DNA from: Motiliproteus sp. | GTDB lineage: Bacteria > Pseudomonadota > Gammaproteobacteria > Pseudomonadales > Balneatricaceae | Assembly: GCA_026196225.1 (NCBI GenBank) | Contig: JAPHRD010000025.1 | Location: 1 to 64,000 of the forward strand | Reading direction: 5' to 3' | Length of the DNA stretch: 64,000 bases | Shown here: positions 1 through 8,657 of the stretch, piece after piece | How positions within the stretch are numbered: the stretch's first letter is position 1 | Layout: every line of letters begins with the position of its first letter | Notes under the pieces: generated by a model | Database searches by the model: none | The model's input: the letters and a program-made list of their open reading frames with translations, nothing else | Told to the model about the DNA's origin: nothing | Position numbers and translations under genes: made by a program

Positions 1-80
1 CTTTGGTCGATGAAAAGCTATTTTCCATCAGATTGTCACACTGGCAGAGCACTTAGCAGCGCCATGCTAGGTAACATATC

Positions 81-93
81 TAAGTTATTGATA
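81..93 (-). promoter_or_regulatory. IHF binding site (perfect consensus)
   Basis: Read on the reverse strand, the 13 bases are TATCAATAACTTA, matching WATCAANNNNTTR at every fixed position. The site lies about 20 bp upstream of the sigma-54 -24 element. That is where IHF usually bends DNA between an upstream activator (HoxA/HupR type in hydrogenase systems) and the promoter. The match is seen directly; IHF use here is inferred. Confidence 0.65.
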
Positions 94-111
94 TATATCA
101 TATTGAGGTTT

Positions 112-128
112 TGGCCTGTTTCTTGCCA
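112..128 (+). promoter_or_regulatory. sigma-54 (-24/-12) promoter of the hydrogenase operon
   Basis: TGGCCTG-N4-TTGC carries the invariant GG (113-114) and GC (125-126) exactly 12 bp apart, close to consensus TGGCACG-N4-TTGCA. The start of transcription would fall near 138, leaving a leader of about 90 nt before hyaA. RpoN-dependent promoters driven by HoxA/HupR-family activators are known for uptake hydrogenase operons. No activator gene is visible in the window. Confidence 0.65.
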
Positions 129-226
129 CTCCAGATTGTTGATTTCTAACAATAATCAGGTTGATGTCAGGGTGAGCGGATTGAGGTAGATGTTCGTGCG
201 CCCGGCTGTCAGGCGGAGACAATCGA

Positions 227-1315
227 ATGCACACCCCAACTAACAACATCGAAACTTTCTATGAGGTGATGAGACGCCAGGGGATAACCCGGCGTAGTTT
301 CCTTAAATACTGCAGCCTTACCGCGGCTGCCTTGGGACTTGGTCCCACCTTTGCTCCTAAAATCGCCAATGCCATGGAAACCAAACCCCGTACACCGGTG
401 ATCTGGGTTCATGGATTGGAATGTACCTGCTGTTCAGAATCCTTTATCCGTTCCGCCCATCCGTTGGTGAAGGATGTGGTGTTGTCGATGATTTCGTTGG
501 ACTACGATGACACCCTGATGGCTGCTGCCGGTCATCAGGCAGAGGCCGCATTGGAAGAGACCATTCAGAAGTACAAGGGTGAGTACATTCTTGCGGTAGA
601 GGGTAATCCGCCGCTCAATGAAGACGGTATGTTCTGTATCGTCGGTGGTAAACCCTTCTTGGATCAGCTCAAACACGCTGCCAAAGACGCCAAGGCGGTT
701 ATCGCCTGGGGTTCCTGTGCGTCCTGGGGCTGTGTTCAAGCGGCCCGTCCTAATCCTACCCAGGCAGTACCCATCCATAAGGTGATCAAAGACAAGCCGA
801 TCATCAAAGTACCCGGCTGTCCACCGATCGCTGAGGTGATGACTGGGGTGATCACCTACATGCTTACTTTCGGTAAGTTGCCTGAGTTAGACCGCCAGGG
901 CCGTCCGAAGATGTTCTACGGTCAGCGCATCCACGATAAGTGTTACCGCCGTCCCCATTTTGATGCCGGCCAGTTTGCCGAGTCCTGGGATGACGAAGGT
1001 GCCCGTAAAGGTTACTGCCTCTACAAGATGGGTTGTAAGGGCCCGACCACCTACAACGCCTGTTCCACTATTCGTTGGAACGAAGGCACTTCTTTCCCGA
1101 TTCAGGCCGGTCATGGCTGTATCGGCTGTTCCGAAGATGGTTTTTGGGATAAGGGTTCATTCTACGATCGCCTCAGCAACATTCCTCAGTTCGGTATCGA
1201 ACAGAACGCCGATCAGGTGGGAATGACTGTCGCTGGTGGTGTTGGTGCAGCCATTGCCGCCCACGCCGCCGTTAGTGCCATCAAGCGCACCAGCAATAAA
1301 GGAGATCAGGAATAA
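227..1315 (+). CDS. hyaA: [NiFe] uptake hydrogenase small subunit, O2-tolerant type
   Basis: This is the electron-transfer subunit of a membrane-bound group 1 hydrogenase (HyaA/HupS/HoxK). A twin-arginine signal (TRRSFLK near residues 21-27) ends after ANA at about residue 49. The CTCC motif (Cys66, 68, 69), Cys164, Cys169 and Cys198 correspond, after signal removal, to mature positions 17, 19, 20, 115, 120 and 149. These are the six ligands of the O2-tolerant [4Fe-3S] proximal cluster in E. coli Hyd-1. A C-terminal hydrophobic helix (about residues 330-350) anchors it to the membrane. GGAG lies 9 bases before the ATG. Its stop overlaps the hyaB start by one base (TAATG), implying coupling. 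The sequence follows my recollection of E. coli HyaA over nearly its whole length. Confidence 0.97.
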   Translation: MHTPTNNIETFYEVMRRQGITRRSFLKYCSLTAAALGLGPTFAPKIANAMETKPRTPVIWVHGLECTCCSESFIRSAHPLVKDVVLSMISLDYDDTLMAAAGHQAEAALEETIQKYKGEYILAVEGNPPLNEDGMFCIVGGKPFLDQLKHAAKDAKAVIAWGSCASWGCVQAARPNPTQAVPIHKVIKDKPIIKVPGCPPIAEVMTGVITYMLTFGKLPELDRQGRPKMFYGQRIHDKCYRRPHFDAGQFAESWDDEGARKGYCLYKMGCKGPTTYNACSTIRWNEGTSFPIQAGHGCIGCSEDGFWDKGSFYDRLSNIPQFGIEQNADQVGMTVAGGVGAAIAAHAAVSAIKRTSNKGDQE

Positions 1316-3141
1316 TGAACACCTCCCTTAATACCCCCATGAACGCTAAAGATTTAGACAACAGCGGTCGTCGTGTGGTGGTGGACCCGGTTACCCGCAT
1401 TGAAGGCCATATGCGCTGTGAAGTGAACGTGGATAGTAATAACGTGATTCGTAATGCTGTCTCTACCGGAACCATGTGGCGCGGATTGGAAGTAATCCTC
1501 AAGGGCCGTGATCCCCGTGACGCCTGGGCATTTGTAGAACGTATCTGTGGAGTTTGTACCGGCACCCACGCCCTGACCTCGGTCCGTGCGGTGGAAGATG
1601 CGCTGAAGATCGATATTCCCTACAACGCCTTCCTGATCCGCCACCTGATGGATAAGACCCTGCAGGTGCACGATCATATCGTTCATTTTTACCACCTGCA
1701 TGCGCTGGACTGGGTTAATCCGGTTAACGCGCTGAAAGCTGATCCAAAGGCCACTTCCGAACTGCAGCAGGCAGTATCGCCTCATCACCCCAAATCCAGC
1801 CCTGGTTACTTTAAAGATGTGCAGACGCGACTAAAGCGCTTTGTTGAAAATGGTCAGCTGGGGCTGTTCAGCAACGGCTACTGGGACAACCCTGCCTATA
1901 AACTGCCCCCGGAAGCAGACCTGATGGCGGTGTCCCACTATCTGGAAGCACTGGATCTGCAAAAGGATATCGTTAAGATCCACACCATCTTCGGTGGTAA
2001 GAACCCCCATCCAAATTACATGGTGGGCGGTGTTTCCTGCGCTATCAATATGGATGATGTGGGGGCTGCTGGTGCGCCGGTAAATATGACCACATTGAAC
2101 TTTGTGCTGGAGCGAATCAACGAAGCCGAGCAGTTTACCAAGAATGTTTATATCCCCGATGTGCTGGCAGTAGCGTCCATCTATAAAGACTGGCTCCACG
2201 GTGGTGGCCTGGCAAGTCAGAACGTTCTTTCCTACGGAACTTATCCGACCATTCAGGGCGATAAGTCCAGCGAACTGTTACCCGCCGGTGCCATCGTTAA
2301 TGGCAATTGGGATGAAGTCCATCCGGTGGATGTGAGAGATCCTAATGAGATTCAGGAGTTTGTCGACCACTCTTGGTACACCTATGAGGGTGGCCAGAAG
2401 GGTAAGGGCCTGCATCCCTGGGATGGCGAAACTGAGCCCAAATTTGAGTTAGGCCCGAATGCTAAGGGTACCAAGACCAATATCAAAGAGATCGACGAGA
2501 GCGCCAAGTACTCCTGGATCAAGGCACCCCGTTGGAAAGGCCACGCTATGGAAGTGGGGCCATTGGCTCGTTACATCATCGCCTATGTGTCAGGAAATGA
2601 GCGGGTTCAGGGTCAGGTTGATCGTTCCTTGTCGGCATTCAATCAGGCAGCGGGGCTGGATCTTGGACTCAAGCAGTTCCTGCCTTCTACCCTGGGTCGC
2701 ACTCTAGCGCGGGCACTGGAATGTGAACTCTGCGTCGAAACCATGCGTGATGATTGGCACTCCCTGGTCAACAACATCAAGAACGGTGACAGCTCCACTG
2801 CCAATGTCGATAACTGGGATCCGTCTACCTGGCCCAAGGAAGCCAAGGGTGTGGGCATCAACGAAGCGCCTCGTGGCGCATTGGCTCACTGGATCAAGAT
2901 CAAAGACGGCAAGATCGAAAACTATCAGGCGATTGTACCCACCACCTGGAACGGTTCACCCCGTGACAGTCAGGGCAATATCGGCGCATTCGAAGCATCC
3001 CTGCTGGATACACCGATGGAGCGTCCCGATGAGCCGGTAGAGATCCTTCGTACCCTGCACAGCTTCGACCCTTGCCTGGCCTGTTCCACCCATGTGATGT
3101 CGGAAGATGGACAGGAACTGACCAAGGTGAAAATTCGTTAA
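1315..3141 (+). CDS. hyaB: [NiFe] uptake hydrogenase large (catalytic) subunit
   Basis: This subunit holds the Ni-Fe(CN)2CO active site that splits H2. The N-terminal [10 protein letters not shown] and [11 protein letters not shown] motifs and the C-terminal DPCLACSTH motif supply the four cysteine ligands. The last 15 residues, beginning VMSEDG after the histidine, are the extension removed by the HyaD protease once nickel is inserted. The 608-residue length is slightly above the usual ~597. It is exported with the Tat-signal-bearing small subunit and is coupled to hyaA by a one-base overlap. Confidence 0.97.
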   Translation: MNTSLNTPMNAKDLDNSGRRVVVDPVTRIEGHMRCEVNVDSNNVIRNAVSTGTMWRGLEVILKGRDPRDAWAFVERICGVCTGTHALTSVRAVEDALKIDIPYNAFLIRHLMDKTLQVHDHIVHFYHLHALDWVNPVNALKADPKATSELQQAVSPHHPKSSPGYFKDVQTRLKRFVENGQLGLFSNGYWDNPAYKLPPEADLMAVSHYLEALDLQKDIVKIHTIFGGKNPHPNYMVGGVSCAINMDDVGAAGAPVNMTTLNFVLERINEAEQFTKNVYIPDVLAVASIYKDWLHGGGLASQNVLSYGTYPTIQGDKSSELLPAGAIVNGNWDEVHPVDVRDPNEIQEFVDHSWYTYEGGQKGKGLHPWDGETEPKFELGPNAKGTKTNIKEIDESAKYSWIKAPRWKGHAMEVGPLARYIIAYVSGNERVQGQVDRSLSAFNQAAGLDLGLKQFLPSTLGRTLARALECELCVETMRDDWHSLVNNIKNGDSSTANVDNWDPSTWPKEAKGVGINEAPRGALAHWIKIKDGKIENYQAIVPTTWNGSPRDSQGNIGAFEASLLDTPMERPDEPVEILRTLHSFDPCLACSTHVMSEDGQELTKVKIR

Positions 3142-3189
3142 TCGATTCAGCAGACAGGGTCGCCAGTCGGCCCTGCGGAGGGTTCCGTT

Positions 3190-3954
3190 ATGACCATGGC
3201 ATTAAAAGATAAGGAGCACGTTTCTGTTGATGACAGCGGAGAGGTGCATCCGGACGGCCAGGACAAAGATCTGATCAAACGTCGCCAAACGGCGGTCTAT
3301 GTCTACGAAGCGCCGTTACGCCTGTGGCATTGGGTGACGGTGTTATCGGTTCTGACCCTGATGATCACCGGCTACTTTATCGGTACGCCGTTGCCCAGCC
3401 AACCGGGGGAGGCGATCGACAACTACCTGATGGGTTATATCCGCTTTGCCCACTTTGCCGCTGGATACGTGGTGGCGGTGGCCTTTATTGGCCGGGTTTA
3501 CTGGGCATTTGTGGGTAATTCTCACTCCCGAGAGCTTTTTGTTGTTCCTGTTTGGCGTGCGCAGTGGTGGAAGGAAGTGCTTCATGAACTTCGTTGGTAC
3601 GCCTTTTTGGAGAAAACTCCGAAAAAGTATATCGGCCACAACCCGCTGGGGCAGTTGGCGATGTTCAGCTTTTTCGTAATAGGCATTCTGTTCATGATCG
3701 TCACCGGCTTTGCGCTCTATAGCGAAGGTCTGGGCGTGGGTAGTTGGGCCGATCAGCTGTTTGGCTGGGTGATCCCGCTGTTTGGACAAAGCCAGGATGT
3801 GCATACCTGGCACCACCTGGGTATGTGGTATCTGGTGGTGTTCGTGATGACCCATGTTTACGTAGCTGTGCGCGAGGACATCATGTCCCGTCAGAGTCTG
3901 ATCTCTACCATGATCGGTGGCTGGCGCATGTTTAAAGATGATCGTCCGGATTGA
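3190..3954 (+). CDS. hyaC: Ni/Fe-hydrogenase b-type cytochrome subunit
   Basis: This integral membrane diheme cytochrome b passes electrons from the small subunit to the quinone pool. It has four hydrophobic segments, a family-typical RLWHWV motif before the first one, and further histidines (DVHTWHHLGMW, MTHVYVA) suited to heme ligation. At 254 residues it is a little longer than E. coli HyaC (235) because of a hydrophilic N-terminal stretch of about 45 residues. GGAGGG lies just before the ATG. It is third in the operon, 48 bp after hyaB. Confidence 0.93.
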   Translation: MTMALKDKEHVSVDDSGEVHPDGQDKDLIKRRQTAVYVYEAPLRLWHWVTVLSVLTLMITGYFIGTPLPSQPGEAIDNYLMGYIRFAHFAAGYVVAVAFIGRVYWAFVGNSHSRELFVVPVWRAQWWKEVLHELRWYAFLEKTPKKYIGHNPLGQLAMFSFFVIGILFMIVTGFALYSEGLGVGSWADQLFGWVIPLFGQSQDVHTWHHLGMWYLVVFVMTHVYVAVREDIMSRQSLISTMIGGWRMFKDDRPD

Positions 3955-3964
3955 GGCCTAGGCA

Positions 3965-4597
3965 ATGAAAGAAGATCAAAAGCAGGTGCTGATTCTGGGT
4001 ATTGGTAATGTGCTCTGGGCCGATGAAGGCTTTGGCGTAAGGGCGGTGGAATATCTCCATCGCCACTACCAGTTTTCGGACAACGTTAAGCTGATGGATG
4101 GCGGTACTCAGGGAATTTACCTGGTGCAGCATGTCCAGGAAGTCGATGTGCTGGTGGTGTTCGACGCGGTGGATTACGGCTTGGAACCGGGCACCATGAA
4201 ACGAGTTGAAGGCGACGAGGTGCCCAAGTTTATGGGGGCCAAGAAGATGAGCCTGCACCAGACCGGTTTTCAGGAAGTACTGGCGATGGCTGAATTTACC
4301 GGTAGCTATCCCGAGCATCTTTTATTGATGGGGGTTCAGCCGGTGGAACTGGAGGATTTTGGCGGCAGTCTGCGTCCTGCGGTGAAAGATCAAATCCAAC
4401 CGGCGATTCAGCAGGCGCTGAGCTATTTGCAGAATCTTGGTGTTAAAGCTGTACATAGAAATGAGCCTCTAGCAGAAACCGACCTCGCACCGGGTGAACT
4501 GGAACTAGACCGTTATGAAACTGATCGACCCTCCGAGCAGCAGGCATGCCGGGTGGGAGATCCTCGAGTTTTATTCGCTCAGGATTCGGTGGAATAG
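3965..4597 (+). CDS. hyaD: hydrogenase maturation endopeptidase
   Basis: HyaD/HupD-family protease that trims the C-terminus of the large subunit after nickel insertion. The nickel-sensing residues are visible: Glu in GIGNVLWADEGFG, Asp in LMDGGTQG and His in MSLHQTGF. At 210 residues it exceeds the family norm of ~195; the extra, poorly conserved tail (after about residue 165) is acidic. It starts 10 bases after the hyaC stop. Confidence 0.93.
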   Translation: MKEDQKQVLILGIGNVLWADEGFGVRAVEYLHRHYQFSDNVKLMDGGTQGIYLVQHVQEVDVLVVFDAVDYGLEPGTMKRVEGDEVPKFMGAKKMSLHQTGFQEVLAMAEFTGSYPEHLLLMGVQPVELEDFGGSLRPAVKDQIQPAIQQALSYLQNLGVKAVHRNEPLAETDLAPGELELDRYETDRPSEQQACRVGDPRVLFAQDSVE

Positions 4598-4605
4598 GAG
4601 GATCT

Positions 4606-4914
4606 ATGTGCATTGGCATACCTATGCAGGTCGTAGAAGTCGAAGGGGATCAGGCGCTCTGTTACCACTTGGGTGAGCCTCGCCGGGTCGATATCAGCCT
4701 GGTGGGGGTACAACCGCCAGGTACTTGGATTTTGGTATTTCTTAATGCCGCTCGGGAAGTGATCTCTGAACTTCGAGCCATCCAAGTCAAGAAAGCACTG
4801 TTGGCGCTGGAAGCCGTGGCCAGAGGGGATACGGCAGATGTCGATGAACTCTTTGCAGATATTGTCGATCAGGAGCCACAGCTGCCTCCCCATCTACAGG
4901 AATTGGTGGAATAA
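4606..4914 (+). CDS. hupF: HypC/HupF-family hydrogenase chaperone
   Basis: The reading frame opens further upstream, but the real start is the ATG at 4606. It is preceded by AGGAGG at 4596-4601 and gives the family N-terminus MCIGIPMQV, whose Cys2 is essential. The product of 102 residues is longer than HypC (~80), as expected for HupF. HupF proteins stabilise the large subunit when hydrogenase is made in air. Its place after the protease gene matches hup operons of aerobic bacteria. Confidence 0.9.
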   Translation: MCIGIPMQVVEVEGDQALCYHLGEPRRVDISLVGVQPPGTWILVFLNAAREVISELRAIQVKKALLALEAVARGDTADVDELFADIVDQEPQLPPHLQELVE

Positions 4915-4948
4915 CCGAGAAATCAATCGGTCTTCCCCTGGAGGAAAT

Positions 4949-5398
4949 ATGTCTAACGAAAATAACGCTCCATTGATCAACCGCCTGGTAGATGAATTGG
5001 GATATCCCAGGTTAAACGCAGTTAGCTTTGATCAATATGTTCAGTCACAACCCTATTCATTGTTGTTCTTTACCGAAGCCATAGAGCGCTTTCCAGAAAG
5101 CAACGACGTGGCGGTTATTCTGCCGGAGTTGGTAGTAGCATTCCCTCAATTGAGTCCTGCGGTGATCTGTCGTAGCGCCGAAAAGGGCTTGCAGGGCCGA
5201 TACAATTTCCAACAATGGCCTACTCTGGTTTTGCTTAAACAGGGGCATTTTTTGGGAATGATCAGTCGAGTGCAAAATTGGGACGACTACCTGCTGGAGA
5301 TTAATCGAATTCTGCAGCTGCAACCCCAGCGCAATCCCGGAATCGGTATTCCTGTGGTTGTTCAATCCAGCGATCAGGACCGCCACTGCGGCCATTGA
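4949..5398 (+). CDS. hupG: HyaE/HupG-family hydrogenase accessory protein
   Basis: Start set at ATG 4949 (GAGGAAAT just before it) rather than the upstream in-frame codons. The 149-residue product matches the HyaE/HupG family, which has a thioredoxin-like fold without the CxxC redox pair and acts as a chaperone for the small-subunit precursor. The region reading FLGMISRVQNWDDYL near residues 100-115 is typical. It overlaps nothing and ends 10 bases before hupH. Confidence 0.82.
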   Translation: MSNENNAPLINRLVDELGYPRLNAVSFDQYVQSQPYSLLFFTEAIERFPESNDVAVILPELVVAFPQLSPAVICRSAEKGLQGRYNFQQWPTLVLLKQGHFLGMISRVQNWDDYLLEINRILQLQPQRNPGIGIPVVVQSSDQDRHCGH

Positions 5399-5408
5399 GG
5401 AGAGACCT

Positions 5409-6281
5409 ATGTACACTGAAATTCCTGCCCTCAATATTCCCATGGGCCCCGGCAGTCAGCAGGCATCCGAAGAGGATGCGGTGCTTGACTACATGAAGAT
5501 GCCATCGCAGATGGATTATTACGATTTTCCAGTTCTACCAGAATCGGAGCAGGCAGCAGATTGCCCCCAGGCGTTAGCGTTGTTGTCGGCGCTGCAACAG
5601 ATTTTGAATAACTACAAAATCGGTCATCCAGTATTGCCGATCTCTATTGCTGAACTGGCTGAAGACGACCAGCGTTTGATTGATCAGATTCTTGGTGAGG
5701 GCGAAGTCAGCATACTGTTCAGCAGCAGTCAGGTGGCCGGCCGTCGTGTAGAAATTCAGGAAACCGTTTTGGCCGGCGTATGGCGAATGCGGGAACTGGA
5801 CAGCAATGACCGTGTTCTCTTCGATGGCCTTGAAGTAGCGGATATCCCAGCCATTGTAGTGGAGCAGACGTTCCAAAAAAGCGGTGAGTTAACCCTGGAG
5901 GCCAGCGAAATCAGCCGGGAGCTCCACAATTCACCGGCGGTAATCAGTGAACTAATTGAACACTGCCACCAGCGTCAGGAAACAGACGGGCCCCATGTGA
6001 CCAACCTGTCGCTGCTGCCTTTTTCTCCTGAAGATCATCAGTTTTTGGATGCCAAATTGGGAGTGGGGGAAACAACCATCCTGTCCCGGGGTTACGGTAA
6101 CTGCCGTATCAGCTCTACGGCCATTAAACCAATCTGGCGCGTTCAATACTTCAACTCTGGTGATCAACTGATCCTGGATACGCTGGAAGTGGTTTCCATT
6201 CCTGAAGTGGCCTGTGCTGCCCAGGAAGATATCAGTGACAGTGCCTTGCGGTTGAAAGAGATCCAGGAAGCATTGCTATAG
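5409..6281 (+). CDS. hupH: HyaF/HupH-family hydrogenase accessory protein
   Basis: Start placed at ATG 5409 behind GAGGAGAG. The 290-residue product has two similar halves, each with a LPxSxxEDxxxLxxxLGxGE-like segment (about residues 75-95 and 195-220) followed by a W-R strand. This is the arrangement of HyaF/HupH. The family is required for small-subunit maturation, probably Fe-S cluster insertion, and is found with hupG in operons for O2-tolerant enzymes. Confidence 0.85.
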   Translation: MYTEIPALNIPMGPGSQQASEEDAVLDYMKMPSQMDYYDFPVLPESEQAADCPQALALLSALQQILNNYKIGHPVLPISIAELAEDDQRLIDQILGEGEVSILFSSSQVAGRRVEIQETVLAGVWRMRELDSNDRVLFDGLEVADIPAIVVEQTFQKSGELTLEASEISRELHNSPAVISELIEHCHQRQETDGPHVTNLSLLPFSPEDHQFLDAKLGVGETTILSRGYGNCRISSTAIKPIWRVQYFNSGDQLILDTLEVVSIPEVACAAQEDISDSALRLKEIQEALL

Positions 6282-6295
6282 CCGAGGTGAAAGAT

Positions 6296-6508
6296 ATGAA
6301 TCAATCCTTTGAGGGCAGTTATCTGGGTAGAGATGAATCATTAGCTGACGATACCAAACTGGAGTGTAAGATCTGTTGGTATCAGTACGATCCGGCAGAG
6401 GGGGATCCGGTTTGGCAGGTAGCGGCGGGGACGCCGTTCAGCCAATTGCCGGATCACTGGCGGTGTCCGGAGTGTGATGGCGATAAAGATCAGTTTATGG
6501 TTCTTTAG
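6296..6508 (+). CDS. hupI: hydrogenase-associated rubredoxin
   Basis: Small one-iron redox protein of 70 residues. The two iron-binding pairs are CKICWYQYDP and WRCPECDGDKDQF. HupI-type rubredoxins are needed for hydrogenase made under oxygen, probably for the special proximal cluster. The ATG at 6296 has GAGG 8 bases before it; a GTG at 6287 is a less likely start. Last gene of the continuous hup run. Confidence 0.92.
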   Translation: MNQSFEGSYLGRDESLADDTKLECKICWYQYDPAEGDPVWQVAAGTPFSQLPDHWRCPECDGDKDQFMVL

Positions 6509-6902
6509 ATCCGGAATCTGATAATAGATTTTAGATTTTTCTGTTTCGCCCGTCTGCGAGTTAAGGTCTTTGACGGCAAAGACCTTAACAATCCAAAGCC
6601 GACCCTGCTGCTAGGCTGGCATCGCCAGCTTCCCTGTGCGTTTCACTTTACAGGGGGCGCTTTGAAACTCACTCGCTTTGCTCCCTCAGACAGTCATAGC
6701 TTACTTCCCCTGATAAGTTGCAATGCTTGGCGGCGCAGAAGGGTAGGGAATGTGGCTGCCGGATAGCTGACCTTTAAAACAGCTTCGACAAAAGACGGTT
6801 GCTAGCCCAAACCGGACGTTTGGATGATGCTGATGAGCGGCAGTAGCCAACAGATTGCTGATATACTTTACGTACCCCCTCCATTCAGTCGAAAGGCATC
6901 TC
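6509..6902. other. intergenic region without a recognisable gene
   Basis: This stretch of 394 bases separates hupI from the PEP-phosphotransferase gene. It holds the perfect inverted repeat at 6561-6588 and presumably the promoter of the next gene. I see no convincing reading frame or RNA gene in it. Confidence 0.5.
6561..6588 (+). terminator. perfect 12-bp inverted repeat, possible hup operon terminator
   Basis: TTAAGGTCTTTG and its exact complement flank a 4-base ACGG loop, about 50 bp after hupI. The stem is AT-rich and no T-run follows, so it is not a textbook intrinsic terminator. It could be an RNA-stabilising 3' hairpin or an operator. Confidence 0.4.
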
Positions 6903-8549
6903 ATGAGCCACCACCGCGGTAAGACTCTTGCCCTCCAAGGCAGCCCAATTTCGTTGGGACTAGCCCAGGGTATTATCCATGTCCACCGGGAGTTGCTTGG
7001 TCTCATGGACGCGCCAGTGAACATCGCGCACAAACAGGTCGAGCAAGAGCTGGCTAGTCTGGATATTGCTACTGCCAGTATTACGAATGATCTTGTCGTG
7101 CTGGCGACAAGGGTCGAGAAGGAGATTGATACGAGACTGTCTGAGGTGTTTGGTTCACACCAACTGATGTTGAATGACCCTTCTCTGCAGCAGGAATTAA
7201 GAAAAGAGATCATCGACAACCTGGTCAGTGCTAGCAGCGCCGTAAAGACCGTATTTCTTCGCTGGGAACGAAGATTCCTGTCATTGGAGTCACAAATAGC
7301 CAGGGAGAAAGGCGACGATATGCAAGATATATCGGTACGCCTGAGTAATGCTCTTGTCGGTATTACGACTCATCCACTCGAAGAGATTCCTGATGGGTGC
7401 ATTCTGGCCACCTCGAGGCTGCTACCCTCCGATACCGTTTTTCTAGCAAATCGACCTATTTCAGCAGTTCTGCTTGAATATGGCAGCAATATCTCCCATG
7501 CGGCCCTGTTTGTTCGCCAGATGGGCCTGCCTTGTATTTCTAAAATTACCGATCTGATGACCACGGTGCCTGAGGGTGCATTAGCGCTGGTAGACGCAGA
7601 AGCCGGAACCGCAGTCGTGCACCCTAATAAAAAGCAACAGGTCGCGTTCCGCCACAGAATTGAAGAAAAAGCACTGACTTCTCGCTTAGCCCAAGAAAAC
7701 GCACGCAGACCGGCGACTACGATAGATGCTGTTACTATCCCAGTGGTTGCCAATGTAGGATGTGCCAACGATACGCGACTGGCAATGCTCAACGGCGCTG
7801 AAGGAGTGGGCTTGTACCGCATGGAGCAAGTTTATCTAGGTCGAACTTCACCTCCCGATACCGCTGAACTTGTTGCTGAAATGAAACTGGTACTTGCGGC
7901 GGCCAAGGGTCACCCGGTGTGTGTCCGACTGCTGGATGTTGGTGCCGACAAACCCTTACCATTTTTGGCGTTCTTTGCTGAGTCCAATCCCGCCTTAGGG
8001 CGACGAGGAATCCGACTATTGCGTCATTATCCGGAACTCCTCAGAACCCAACTGCAAGCGGTGCTAGAACTGGCCGGTGAATTTGATGTACATATTCTGG
8101 TACCGATGGTGACCCTGCCGACAGATGTCGGCGTTGTAAAAGAACTTCTGCTGGAACTCTGTGCTGAGCAGCAACTAACTGTCATTCCCAGCATCGGCGC
8201 AATGATCGAAACCCCAGCAGCAGCCCTGTCTGCGCGAGAGATTGCCGAGCACGTTGATTTCCTGAGTTTCGGCACTAACGACCTAACGCAGTACACCTTT
8301 GCAGCCGACCGTGAAAACGCCGCAGTAGATCTCTACTTCAACGATGCGTCGGCTGTTATCTTTAGGCTACTTCGTCTCGTTCACCGTGACTTGCCCCAGA
8401 TGCCACTGTCATTGTGCGGTGAGTTAGCAGGGCGTCCCGAACATATTGCCAAGCTCCTCGAATGCGGGATACGCACCTTCAGCGTCGCCCCTCCTTTAAT
8501 TCCAACGGTCAAAGATGCCATCAGACATTGCTCATGTAATCCCGGTTGA
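6903..8549 (+). CDS. ptsI: PEP-protein phosphotransferase (enzyme I-like)
   Basis: Homologue of PTS enzyme I, which takes phosphate from PEP onto a histidine and passes it to HPr. The 548-residue product has the N-terminal HPr-binding-like region and a phospho-histidine segment GSNISHAALFVR (His199). A C-terminal PEP-binding barrel carries RRGIRLLRHYPELL, FGTNDLTQY and the catalytic-cysteine motif LCGELAG (Cys505). Start at ATG 6903 behind AAAGG; an in-frame ATG 48 bases upstream lacks a site. No ptsH or enzyme II is nearby, so its partner is unknown. It sits between hydrogenase accessory genes, which is unusual. Confidence 0.85.
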   Translation: MSHHRGKTLALQGSPISLGLAQGIIHVHRELLGLMDAPVNIAHKQVEQELASLDIATASITNDLVVLATRVEKEIDTRLSEVFGSHQLMLNDPSLQQELRKEIIDNLVSASSAVKTVFLRWERRFLSLESQIAREKGDDMQDISVRLSNALVGITTHPLEEIPDGCILATSRLLPSDTVFLANRPISAVLLEYGSNISHAALFVRQMGLPCISKITDLMTTVPEGALALVDAEAGTAVVHPNKKQQVAFRHRIEEKALTSRLAQENARRPATTIDAVTIPVVANVGCANDTRLAMLNGAEGVGLYRMEQVYLGRTSPPDTAELVAEMKLVLAAAKGHPVCVRLLDVGADKPLPFLAFFAESNPALGRRGIRLLRHYPELLRTQLQAVLELAGEFDVHILVPMVTLPTDVGVVKELLLELCAEQQLTVIPSIGAMIETPAAALSAREIAEHVDFLSFGTNDLTQYTFAADRENAAVDLYFNDASAVIFRLLRLVHRDLPQMPLSLCGELAGRPEHIAKLLECGIRTFSVAPPLIPTVKDAIRHCSCNPG

Positions 8550-8657
8550 GGTTTGTTTTTGAGTTGGGCTTCCCGAACGCATAGCTGCTGATGTAACCGT
8601 TCCTGTTTGTGAACTTTATCCTGCGCTTAGACCGATAGCGTTTCTAAACAATAGCCG

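Noticed and set aside
34..50. A second sigma-54-like string TGGCAGAGCACTTAGCA
   Set aside because: GG and GC are 13 rather than 12 bp apart and TTG is TTA, so the element at 112-128 is preferred.
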